Of a stretch of 64,000 bases of DNA, positions 19,402-27,099 are shown in pieces. A program made the position numbers and the translations under genes. This stretch comes from Mycolicibacterium fluoranthenivorans (GTDB lineage: Bacteria; Actinomycetota; Actinomycetes; Mycobacteriales; Mycobacteriaceae), in the NCBI RefSeq assembly GCF_011758805.1, contig NZ_JAANOW010000001.1:3038001-3102000 (forward strand), given 5' to 3'. How positions within the stretch are numbered: the stretch's first letter is position 1; the number at the start of each line of letters is the position of its first letter. The notes below the pieces were generated by a model. It was not told the DNA's origin. It made no database searches and saw only the letters and a program-made list of their open reading frames with translations.

Positions 19402-19557
19402 TACTGGTAATTCACAGGTTCGGCAGTTTCGCTTGCAGAGGTGCGGAACGCATGAGATTGTGGTGCCGTTGGTCGCCGACGAGCTGTCATATCTCGTAGC
19501 GGAGCGCTGTGATTGCCGTCTGCATGAGGGGACGGGGACGGTGACATTCTCGCTTCT

Positions 19558-21192
19558 GTGGATCGGCGCCGCCGTGCTCTGGGGACGGAATTACATTTCC
19601 GATTTCTCCAGATCTCCACGCACCGTGGTGTTTTCGTCACTCTGGGGGTCGGAATCGGTGCGCTCCTGGTCATCCGCGGCCTGCACTCGAGTTTCCTGTC
19701 CCACGACGACGGCATCACCATGCTCGGCGTCACGTGCAATCAGGGTCGCTATGCCGGTGGCACTCCCACCCAGCAATGGGGGCCGGCCGGGGTGTGGCAG
19801 GACTACTGGCGACTCCGATATCCGGGTTGCTTTGACCAGATCCGTTCGGACATGGCCAATTTCGACATCCATCCGCCGCTCTACTTCTGGGCGTTGCACC
19901 TTTGGTTCAGTGCGTTCGGTGTCTCGCTTCCCAACGCGCTGACGCTGAACCTGGTGTTCATCGGGGTGACTGCCGTCCTCATCATCGCCACCTGCCGCGT
20001 GCTGTCGGTGCCGGCGCCGGTGATCTTCGCTGTGGTGCCGACATGGGCGCTGACCATGTCGACCCGTGCGGCGGACGTGGCCGTCCGTCAGTACGCGCTG
20101 CTCGGATTGTTCACCGCGCTGCTGTTGTTTCTGACGGTACTGTGGTTGCAGCACAATCGATTTGGCTATCTGGTTGCGATGGCGCCGGTCGTGGCGGCGG
20201 GCGTTCTGACGCAGTTCTTGTTCGTGGTGCCCGCCGGGATGGTGTTCCTGGCGATCGGCACCACGCTGGTCACCGGTCGCAGGTACGGGGAACTGGCAGC
20301 GCTCGTCGCGTCCTATGCGGCGGCCGGGGCCGCGTTCATGGCCGCCGCCCCGGGCTTCATCGAGTCGGTGCACCGAGGTGGTGCGCAGGCCCAGCCGTTC
20401 ACCTGGGGCGCCCTGCCGCTGCGCGCTGCCGCATCGGTCGCCGCCCTCGTCGAGACGTTCCTGCCGCTGGATCCCACCTATCAGGCCGATGCGGTGTCGG
20501 TCGCCGGATGGTTGACGACGGCCGCGGTGGTGATCCCGATCCTGGTCATGGTCGCGCGGTGGTGGTGGCGAAACCGGCACGACCACCACGGCATCGCACT
20601 CAGCGGCGAGTCGGTTGCGCTACTCGTGTTCGTCGGTTCCTGGCTCACGATGGTCGCCTTGTTCCTGACCTTCGTCGACCCGCAGCACACCATGCGTCCC
20701 CTCTATCTGGACTTCCTCACCCCGTTCCTGGCCGTCGGCGTGGCGGTCGCTGCGCAGCGGTCCGACGCCGTCATCCGCACGATCTCCGCGTTGTTCGTCT
20801 TTCAGCTCGTCGGCGTGACGATCGCCACCGCAGCGTTCGTGTATCAGCAGAACCGTGGCGAGCGTCTGGTGCCCGGCGCCAATGCCGCGATCGTCCTCGA
20901 CTCGGACCGGCGCGGGGTCGTTCCGGCCACCCTCTGGCCGGTGGCGGCGTCGGCGCAGATCTACGCGGCGAGCCAGGACCAGCTGCTCGCCCGCTTCCCG
21001 GACTTGTCCGGTGCCGCGACACGAGAGCTCTACTACGTCAGCAAAGTGATGCTCGGCGATACGTACGGCAATACGCTCGGCAAGCGCAAGACCCTCCTGA
21101 AGGAATTCGCCGATCGCGGCTACGTCGTCCACTTCCTGGGGACCAGCGCCGCCATGGGCGACACCGAGGTGTACCGGCTCACCCGGGGCTGA
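19558..21192 (+). CDS. GT-C-like polytopic membrane glycosyltransferase
   Basis: A 544-residue protein with about ten to eleven hydrophobic helices. An early extracytoplasmic loop carries DDG near residue 50 and DIHPPLYFWALHLW with His105, the pattern of GT39/GT83-type lipid-linked sugar transferases. A soluble C-terminal domain of about 130 residues follows the last helix. Such enzymes move a sugar from a polyprenyl-phosphate carrier onto an acceptor outside the cytoplasmic membrane. GTG 19558 is the first start giving a cytoplasmic N-terminus before TM1 (near 27-44). The gene is convergent with the methyltransferase. Donor and acceptor are unknown. Confidence 0.75.
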   Translation: MDRRRRALGTELHFRFLQISTHRGVFVTLGVGIGALLVIRGLHSSFLSHDDGITMLGVTCNQGRYAGGTPTQQWGPAGVWQDYWRLRYPGCFDQIRSDMANFDIHPPLYFWALHLWFSAFGVSLPNALTLNLVFIGVTAVLIIATCRVLSVPAPVIFAVVPTWALTMSTRAADVAVRQYALLGLFTALLLFLTVLWLQHNRFGYLVAMAPVVAAGVLTQFLFVVPAGMVFLAIGTTLVTGRRYGELAALVASYAAAGAAFMAAAPGFIESVHRGGAQAQPFTWGALPLRAAASVAALVETFLPLDPTYQADAVSVAGWLTTAAVVIPILVMVARWWWRNRHDHHGIALSGESVALLVFVGSWLTMVALFLTFVDPQHTMRPLYLDFLTPFLAVGVAVAAQRSDAVIRTISALFVFQLVGVTIATAAFVYQQNRGERLVPGANAAIVLDSDRRGVVPATLWPVAASAQIYAASQDQLLARFPDLSGAATRELYYVSKVMLGDTYGNTLGKRKTLLKEFADRGYVVHFLGTSAAMGDTEVYRLTRG

Positions 21193-21204
21193 CCGGTCGG
21201 TCGC

Positions 21205-21864
21205 CTACACCGACCGGGTGAACACGAAGAAGTCGCAGAAGCTCGTGTTGTCCGGATCGTCCTCGGAGTACGGATAGGGATTCTGCACCCGTTCGACGAA
21301 GTCGAAATCGGGCTGATGTTCCTTGACCCACTGGGTGAAGTTGCGGTGCCGAACATGGGGTGACGACCAGGCCCGGTCTTCGTCGCTGGCGTACACCACG
21401 ACGAATCGTGTTGCTGCACTGAAAAGCCGAGACATGTAGGTGTCGAAAACGGCGTCTTCGACCAAGTGGTAGATGACGTCCAGGGACAACGACAATTCGG
21501 CCCGGTGCCGGTCGGTGACCTCACTGGTGTGCAGGAAGCGGATCGACGGTTTGTCGGCGAACCTGCGTCCGGTGGCCGCCAGTGCCGTCTCGGACACATC
21601 GACACCGACGTAATCGGGATACGTCGCCAGGGCCAGCTGTGAGCCGTCTCCGGACCCGAACTCGATCACCGTCGAAATGTGGTTGACGGCTACGAAATCG
21701 TTCAGGAATGTCGCCTTGAAACGGGCGAGCCGGTCGTATGACCCCGCGCCCGAATTTCCGCCGTGGCGATAACGCATCTCCCAGTAGTCCTGTGAGGTGC
21801 GGAAGTGCCGCGCACCCCACAGATTCCATTTCAGTTGATCGATTCGCTGACCGATTCCGGGCAT
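21205..21864 (-). CDS. Class I SAM-dependent methyltransferase
   Basis: The 219-residue protein has motif I VIEFGSGDG near 65-73, YVGVDVSETALA (motif II) and a SLDVIYHLVED segment, so it binds S-adenosylmethionine in a Rossmann fold. GTGAGGAG sits 6 nt before the ATG at 21864, a strong ribosome-binding site. It lies between a membrane glycosyltransferase and ugd, so a sugar or lipid hydroxyl or carboxyl group is a reasonable but unproved substrate. It is transcribed away from ugd. Confidence 0.85.
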   Translation of the reverse strand: MPGIGQRIDQLKWNLWGARHFRTSQDYWEMRYRHGGNSGAGSYDRLARFKATFLNDFVAVNHISTVIEFGSGDGSQLALATYPDYVGVDVSETALAATGRRFADKPSIRFLHTSEVTDRHRAELSLSLDVIYHLVEDAVFDTYMSRLFSAATRFVVVYASDEDRAWSSPHVRHRNFTQWVKEHQPDFDFVERVQNPYPYSEDDPDNTSFCDFFVFTRSV

Positions 21865-22235
21865 GCGGTGCTCCTCACTGGTGTCTGGACGTTCGGTGCG
21901 TCATTGCCCACCCCTGGTGATCAATCTCACTGACGACCCGCGGACCCTAGCAACCAAAAGTTGGTTCTACCAGGACGTTCTTGGCTCAGCGGGGGTCTGA
22001 TCGCCATCCAGCCAACGCGTGCGGCTTTGCCGCGCGGAGGCCGCTGCGGCACTACCTGTTGGTGGGGGTGCGTAATGTGGCTGATATCACATTTGCGGTA
22101 ATTACCTCCGCATCGGGAGATATCCGCACGCGGTGTGCGGTGCCGTCGTGTGATGTACTGAGCGTCGAACCAGCGCGCTGCGCGTGCTGCGAAATAGTCG
22201 ACCGATGGCCCCTTCTAGAGCCTGGAGTTCAGCAA
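21865..22235. other. 371-bp intergenic region between methyltransferase and ugd
   Basis: No credible gene is seen: the frame of ugd stays open back to 21981, but that stretch has no ribosome-binding site and an implausible composition. The region holds a short hairpin AACCAA-AAG-TTGGTT (21952-21966) and a CRP-like palindrome (22074-22093). The central part is less GC-rich than its surroundings, as expected for a shared control region of two divergent genes. Confidence 0.6.
22074..22093. promoter_or_regulatory. CRP/Cmr-like binding palindrome upstream of ugd
   Basis: The arms AATGTG (22074-22079) and CACATT (22088-22093) are perfect complements. Read as a CRP site it is TGTGG-CTGATA-TCACA, one base from TGTGA-N6-TCACA. 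Mycobacterial CRP (Rv3676-type) recognises this motif. It is centred about 150 nt before the ugd start, a distance typical of an activator site. Confidence 0.5.
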
Positions 22236-23558
22236 ATGAGAATGAGCGTGATTGGGACGGGCTACCTGGGCGCCGTTCACGCCGCGTGCATGGCGCAAAT
22301 CGGACATGAGGTCGTCGCCTACGACACCGATGCGTCGAAGATTGCCGCGCTGGCGACCGGCACGTCGCCGTTCTACGAACCCGGATTCGACGAGCTGCTC
22401 ACAGAGGTGCTCGGCACCGGCCGGCTGCGGTTCAGCCAATCGGTGCAGGAAGCGGTCTCGGGCGCTTCGGTGCACTTCGTCTGCGTCGGAACTCCTCAGC
22501 TGGCAGGCTCCGATGCGGCCAATATCGCCTACGTCGACAGCGCTTTCCGATCCGTCGCCGCCAGCGCCGACTGCGATGGCCTGATCATCGGCAAGTCGAC
22601 CGTCCCGGTGGGCACGGCCCAGCGCCTTGCTGCCGAGGTGGCCGATGCGTCGTCGGCCCACCGCCTCGAAGTCGCGTGGAACCCGGAGTTCCTCCGGGAA
22701 GGGAAGGCGATCGAGGACACCCTGGCGCCGGATCGCCTGGTCTTCGGTGTCACGTCCGAATATGCGGAGAAGACCCTGCAGGAGGTGTACGCCTCCATCA
22801 TCGAAGCGGGCACACCGCACCTGACCGCGGATCTTCCGACCTCGGAACTGGTGAAGGTGGCCGCCAATGCCTTTCTCGCCACCAAGATCTCGTTCATCAA
22901 CGCGATGGCCGAGGTGTGCGAGATCGTCGACGCCGATGTGGTGATGCTCAGTCGCGCGCTCGGGTACGACGACCGGATCGGTAAACGATTCCTCAACGCG
23001 GGGTTGGGCTTCGGCGGCGGATGCCTGCCCAAGGACATTCGCGCATTCAGCGCCCGGGCCGGTGAGCTCGGCGCCTCGGACGCGCTGCGATTCCTGCACG
23101 AGGTCGACAAGATCAACCTGCGCCGCCGCGAGAAGGCCGTCTCGGTGGCGCGCGCGGTCGTCGGTGGGGAGTTCCTCGGTAAGAGCATCGCCGTGCTGGG
23201 TGCCGCGTTCAAGCCGAACAGCGATGACGTCCGCGATTCGCCGGCGCTGAACGTGGCGGCCGCGATGCACCTCAAGGGCGCCGACGTGCGCGTCCACGAC
23301 CCGAAGGCCATCGCGAACGCCAAGGCGCGGTTCCCGACGCTGGGCTACTTCGACAGCGCCGAGGACGCTTGCCGTCACGCGGATCTGATCGTGCTGGCAA
23401 CCGAGTGGGACGAGTACTGCAATATCGATCCCGTCTCGTTCCGGTCGGTGGTCAAAGAACCGCGCCTGCTCGACACGCGGAACGCGATCGACCGCGAGTA
23501 CTGGTCCAGCGCCGGGTGGCAGGTGTACTCGCTCGGCCGCGGCGGGTTGAACGGCTGA
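22236..23558 (+). CDS. ugd: UDP-glucose 6-dehydrogenase
   Basis: A 440-residue nucleotide-sugar dehydrogenase, most likely converting UDP-glucose to UDP-glucuronate with two NAD+. It has an N-terminal Rossmann motif (VIGTGYLGAVHA), GKSTVPVGT, EFLREGKAIEDTLAPDR and the catalytic thiol region GFGGGCLPKD with Cys263. Its C-terminal domain carries GAAFKPNSDDVRDSPAL. GDP-mannose dehydrogenases are close relatives, so donor specificity is inferred. ATG 22236 has GGAG 8 nt upstream. The GT2 glycosyltransferase begins 3 nt after its stop, so the two form an operon that could make and use glucuronate. Confidence 0.9.
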   Translation: MRMSVIGTGYLGAVHAACMAQIGHEVVAYDTDASKIAALATGTSPFYEPGFDELLTEVLGTGRLRFSQSVQEAVSGASVHFVCVGTPQLAGSDAANIAYVDSAFRSVAASADCDGLIIGKSTVPVGTAQRLAAEVADASSAHRLEVAWNPEFLREGKAIEDTLAPDRLVFGVTSEYAEKTLQEVYASIIEAGTPHLTADLPTSELVKVAANAFLATKISFINAMAEVCEIVDADVVMLSRALGYDDRIGKRFLNAGLGFGGGCLPKDIRAFSARAGELGASDALRFLHEVDKINLRRREKAVSVARAVVGGEFLGKSIAVLGAAFKPNSDDVRDSPALNVAAAMHLKGADVRVHDPKAIANAKARFPTLGYFDSAEDACRHADLIVLATEWDEYCNIDPVSFRSVVKEPRLLDTRNAIDREYWSSAGWQVYSLGRGGLNG

Positions 23559-23561
23559 TCC

Positions 23562-24479
23562 ATGTCGGGGCAGACCATCGAGGTGATCATCCCGGTCCGG
23601 GATATGGCCGACCATCTACCCAAGCTGCTTCGGCCGCTGCTCGACCAGCTCACCGAAGGTGATCGGGTCACCGTCGTCAACGACGCCTCGACCGATGACA
23701 CCGAGGCGGTGGCGCGGTCGCTGGGTGCCCACGTCGTGACGGTGACCGACAGTCGCGGCCCGTACTACGCACGGCAGCTCGCCGCGAGCAGATCGGTCGC
23801 CGACATCCTGCTGTTCATCGACGGGCGCTGCCGGCCGCTGCCCGGTCTGCTCGATGCGCACCGCGACCTCCAGAGCCGGCCGGGAGTCGTGTTGTCGTGC
23901 ACCAACGTGCGCACCGTATCCGGGCCTACGCTGGCCGCCCGCATGGCGGCCAAAATGCAGCCGTTCATGCTTCCTCGCGGTGGCGGTGCGATGAAAGCGA
24001 CCATCGGGATGGTGCCGCCCAAACCCGACTACTACCCGACCGCCAATCTCGGTATCGACAGGATCGCGTTCACGAAGGTGGGCGGGTTCAGGGCGATGCG
24101 CGGCGGTGGCGACCTCGATATCTGCTGGCGGATCCAGGAACAGCCGCTGGGCACGATAGCGACCGACACCAGGGTGCTGATGGAGTGGGAACCCCGCGCC
24201 GCGATGCGGGATCTGGGCAGCCAGTGGAAGCGCTACGGACACAGCAACGCCTACCTGCGTTGGGTGCACCACAACGAACGCGGGCAGCAGGGCGAGCATC
24301 CGGCGCCGCAGCACTCGGCGGCTGAGGCGTGGACGACGCTGCGCGCGGAATTGCGGCGGCCGTTCGGCGAGCTCGCGGCCAACGCGGTGGTCGGCCTGGC
24401 GTTCCAGTACGGCTTCGTCTCGGCGTGGCTGAAACGCTCGGAGTTCGAGATGCCGGCCACCTTCGAGGTGACGCCCTGA
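23562..24479 (+). CDS. GT2-family glycosyltransferase
   Basis: A 305-residue GT-A fold enzyme. It has VIIPVRDMADHLPKLL, the NDASTDDTEAVA nucleotide-binding acidic cluster, LLFIDGRCRP as the DxD-like metal site, and GGGDLDICWRIQ near residue 183, typical of inverting GT2 enzymes. No membrane helix is obvious, so it acts in the cytoplasm or at the inner leaflet. It directly follows ugd, so UDP-glucuronate is a candidate donor (inference). It is convergent with the ABC exporter operon. Confidence 0.88.
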   Translation: MSGQTIEVIIPVRDMADHLPKLLRPLLDQLTEGDRVTVVNDASTDDTEAVARSLGAHVVTVTDSRGPYYARQLAASRSVADILLFIDGRCRPLPGLLDAHRDLQSRPGVVLSCTNVRTVSGPTLAARMAAKMQPFMLPRGGGAMKATIGMVPPKPDYYPTANLGIDRIAFTKVGGFRAMRGGGDLDICWRIQEQPLGTIATDTRVLMEWEPRAAMRDLGSQWKRYGHSNAYLRWVHHNERGQQGEHPAPQHSAAEAWTTLRAELRRPFGELAANAVVGLAFQYGFVSAWLKRSEFEMPATFEVTP

Positions 24480-24491
24480 CGGCGGTTCAGC

Positions 24492-25286
24492 TCAGCCGTT
24501 GACTTTGCCGCCCTCGACCGCGGCTTTGTAACCGCGCACGGTGGCAGGCACGAACAGTGCCCCGATCACCACGGCCCACAGCACGGTGAACAGCATCGGC
24601 TGCCATACGTTGCCGCCGGAGGACAGCGCGCGCATCGCCGCGGCCGCCGGCGCCACCGGCTGATACTGCGCCAGGGGGCGCAGCAGTGCCGGAAGCCGGT
24701 CGAGCGGAATGATCGTCGCGAAGGCCAGGCCCGTGCACAGTGTCTGCGTCCAGGTGAGGATGACCCGGCCCTGCGGCCGCAGGGCCAGCGTGATGACGAT
24801 GGTGGCGAAGACGACCACGACGATGACCGGGACCAACAGGTAGGCGATCAATCCCAGCCAGCCGCCGGAGAACCGGAAGCCCATCACGTATCCGGTGGCC
24901 ACCACGACCGCCGATCCGGCGAACGTGCGCACCGCCTCGGCCAGCAGCGCGCCGGTCAACGGCGCCGTCCGGTGCACCGGCATGATCCACAGCCGGGTCA
25001 GCAGACCGCTGTCCCGGTCGTAGGGCACCACCAGTCCGGCGCCGATGGCGCCGGACATCGCACCGGCCAGCGTGCACACCGGGATCAGGACGTCCAGCCC
25101 GCTGTTGCCGGTGAGGCGGACCATCGACTTGCCGACCAGTGCCCCGTAGATGATGAGCAGCAGGGTGGGGAACAGCAGCGCCTGCAGCGGCACCATCGGG
25201 TAGCGGCGCCACTGGATGAAGAGCCGACCGGCGAAGACCCAACTCTCCGTGAGCAGGGAATGCCGGTGCGCTGAATCGGAAGTCAT
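24492..25286 (-). CDS. ABC-2 type permease (DrrB/DrrC-like), second subunit
   Basis: A 264-residue membrane protein with six helices and the ABC-2 signature region containing MPVHRTAPLTGALLAEAVR. It starts at ATG 25286, overlapping the stop of the preceding permease by 4 nt. With the adjacent permease and ATPase it forms a DrrABC-type exporter; mycobacterial members export phthiocerol-type lipids. The position next to sugar genes suggests glycolipid export. Confidence 0.9.
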   Translation of the reverse strand: MTSDSAHRHSLLTESWVFAGRLFIQWRRYPMVPLQALLFPTLLLIIYGALVGKSMVRLTGNSGLDVLIPVCTLAGAMSGAIGAGLVVPYDRDSGLLTRLWIMPVHRTAPLTGALLAEAVRTFAGSAVVVATGYVMGFRFSGGWLGLIAYLLVPVIVVVVFATIVITLALRPQGRVILTWTQTLCTGLAFATIIPLDRLPALLRPLAQYQPVAPAAAAMRALSSGGNVWQPMLFTVLWAVVIGALFVPATVRGYKAAVEGGKVNG

Positions 25287-26020
25287 GATGTTCGCCCCTG
25301 AAGTCGCACGGCGATGGGCCCGAAGACGACCAGGAGGCCGATGCACCAGGCCAGGCTGGTGGCGAGATTGCCGGTCGTGACGTGACCGCTGGTGAAGCCG
25401 CGCAGGGTCTCGGTGATCTGCGAGATCGGCTGGTACCGCACGAAAGTCTGCAGCCACGACGGGAAGGCGTCGACCGGTGCGAGCCCGGTCGACAGCATCA
25501 CCAAGAGCAACTGCGGGACCAGCAACAGCTGGCTGGCCACCTCGGTGCGGCCGGCCTTGCTGCCGGTCGCGTCCGCGCCCAGGGACAGCGCCAGGGTCAG
25601 CGTCAACGACATCAACACAAAGGCTGCGGCGTAACCGAATCCGCTGTTCAGCCGAAACCCGAACAGATATGCGCCCAGGAGCGCGGCGGTCAGCGCCAGC
25701 ACCCCGCGGATGAGGCAGTAGGCCATCCGGGCCAACAACGGCGCATAGGGCGAGATGGGCAGCGTGCGCATGCGGGAGCTGAGTCCGCTGGCCTTCTCCG
25801 AGGCGGCCCGGTCGGTGGTGGTGAGCGCACCGAACAGCATCGCCTGCACGACCACCGCGGGCAGGATGTACTGCGCGTAGCTCATCTGGCCGGTGGCGAT
25901 GACATCACGGAGCAGAAATGTCAGGCCGATCAGCCCGGACATCGGCACCAGAACGGCGAAGACGAGATCCATCCGGCTCTTCCCGAGGATGCGGGCCGTC
26001 AGGAGTGCGAACGGCGTCAC
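25283..26020 (-). CDS. ABC-2 type permease (DrrB-like), first subunit
   Basis: A 245-residue permease with six predicted helices and LSSRMRTLPISPYAPLLARM, the conserved cytoplasmic loop of DrrB-type proteins. The start is GTG 26020, which overlaps the ATPase stop (GTGA, 26017-26020). It is paralogous to the following permease; together they would form the heterodimeric membrane channel. Confidence 0.9.
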   Translation of the reverse strand: MTPFALLTARILGKSRMDLVFAVLVPMSGLIGLTFLLRDVIATGQMSYAQYILPAVVVQAMLFGALTTTDRAASEKASGLSSRMRTLPISPYAPLLARMAYCLIRGVLALTAALLGAYLFGFRLNSGFGYAAAFVLMSLTLTLALSLGADATGSKAGRTEVASQLLLVPQLLLVMLSTGLAPVDAFPSWLQTFVRYQPISQITETLRGFTSGHVTTGNLATSLAWCIGLLVVFGPIAVRLQGRTS

Positions 26021-26949
26021 TTCGAGGTGACCGGGGAGGTGAGGTGCAGGAACACCTCGTCGAGGGAGGGCCGGCGCAGGGAGATGTCGATGAGCTCGAC
26101 GCCGATCTCGTCCATCCGCCGGAACACCTCGGTCAGCGTGGCCACACCCTTGGGCGCCGGGACCGCCACCGTGGTCGCATCGGTGTCGACCTCGACCTCG
26201 TCGAAGTCGGCGAGTGCCGTGGCGATCCGCGACAGGTCGTCGGGATTGAGCGGGGTCATCTCGCAGTAGCTGGAACCGGTCTGGCGCTTGAGCTCGTCGG
26301 AGGTGCCGCTGGCGACGATCTGTCCGGCGTTGAGGATGACGATGGAGTCGCTGAGGATATCGGCCTCTTCGAGGTACTGGGTGGTCAGCAGGACGGTGAT
26401 GTCCTGCGCCTTCATCGAGGCCACCAGATTCCACACATCGCGCCGGCTCCGGGGGTCGAGGCCGGTGGTCGGCTCGTCGAGAAAGAGCACCTTGGGCAGG
26501 ATCACGAGTGACACGGCGATGTCGATGCGCCGCCGCATACCTCCGGAGTATCCGCTGACCTGACGGTCGGCCGCATGGCCCATGTCGAACTGGGTGATGA
26601 GCTCTTCGGCCCGGGCGCGGGCCTCGGCGCGGCGCAGGCCGCGCAGACGCCCGAACAAGATCAGGTTCTCCCGCCCGGTCAGCCGCGGATCGAGGGCGGC
26701 GTCCTGACCGGTGACACCGATGCTGCGGCGCACCTGGGTGGGCTCGGTGGCCACGTCGTAGCCCGCGACGATGGCCCGGCCCGAACTCGGCTTGAGCAAG
26801 GTGGAGAGGATCTTGACGGTGGTCGTCTTGCCGGCGCCATTGTGGCCCAGCAACGCGCACACGGACCCGGTGGGGACTGAAAAGCTCACGTCGCGCAGGG
26901 CGGGAACGCCACCGCCGAAAGTCTTGGCGACATTACTGAGCTCGATCAC
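26017..26949 (-). CDS. ABC transporter ATPase (DrrA-like)
   Basis: A 310-residue ATPase: Walker A GHNGAGKTT, signature YSGGMRRRIDIAVSL, Walker B VLFLDEPTTGLDP, and a DrrA-type C-terminal extension ending in PSLDEVFLHL. It drives export through the two permeases that follow with 4-nt overlaps. Start choice is uncertain: GTG 26949 gives the usual length, while TTG 27084 or GTG 27081 would add about 45 low-complexity residues and leave only 15 nt to divergent dnaE1. No strong ribosome-binding site supports either. Confidence 0.92.
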   Translation of the reverse strand: MIELSNVAKTFGGGVPALRDVSFSVPTGSVCALLGHNGAGKTTTVKILSTLLKPSSGRAIVAGYDVATEPTQVRRSIGVTGQDAALDPRLTGRENLILFGRLRGLRRAEARARAEELITQFDMGHAADRQVSGYSGGMRRRIDIAVSLVILPKVLFLDEPTTGLDPRSRRDVWNLVASMKAQDITVLLTTQYLEEADILSDSIVILNAGQIVASGTSDELKRQTGSSYCEMTPLNPDDLSRIATALADFDEVEVDTDATTVAVPAPKGVATLTEVFRRMDEIGVELIDISLRRPSLDEVFLHLTSPVTSK

Positions 26950-27084
26950 GGAGTCATACGATACAGCGGACCCGCGGTCCGCGAGTTCCGTGCCTGTGGG
27001 CCGAGCCGGGGCCCGGGAATCGGGTGAACCGACACCCGCGAAGACACGGAAGCCGACACGCCGAGAAGTGTCGGTCGGCACCAA

Positions 27085-27090
27085 TAGACT
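27085..27090 (+). promoter_or_regulatory. Candidate -10 element of dnaE1
   Basis: TAGACT fits the mycobacterial TANNNT -10 consensus and ends 9 nt before the dnaE1 ATG at 27100. There is no ribosome-binding site in between, so a leaderless or very short-leader transcript is likely. Confidence 0.45.
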
Positions 27091-27099
27091 GGCGTCCCT

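Noticed and set aside
19395..19407. CCAGT-AAT-ACTGG palindrome at the mmpL stop
   Set aside because: Short 5-bp arms and no T-tract; it overlaps the stop codon and is not convincing as a terminator or operator.
21981..22235. 85-codon upstream extension of ugd
   Set aside because: No ribosome-binding site, not part of the dehydrogenase fold, and it would translate the CRP-like palindrome. GGAG before ATG 22236 decides the start.
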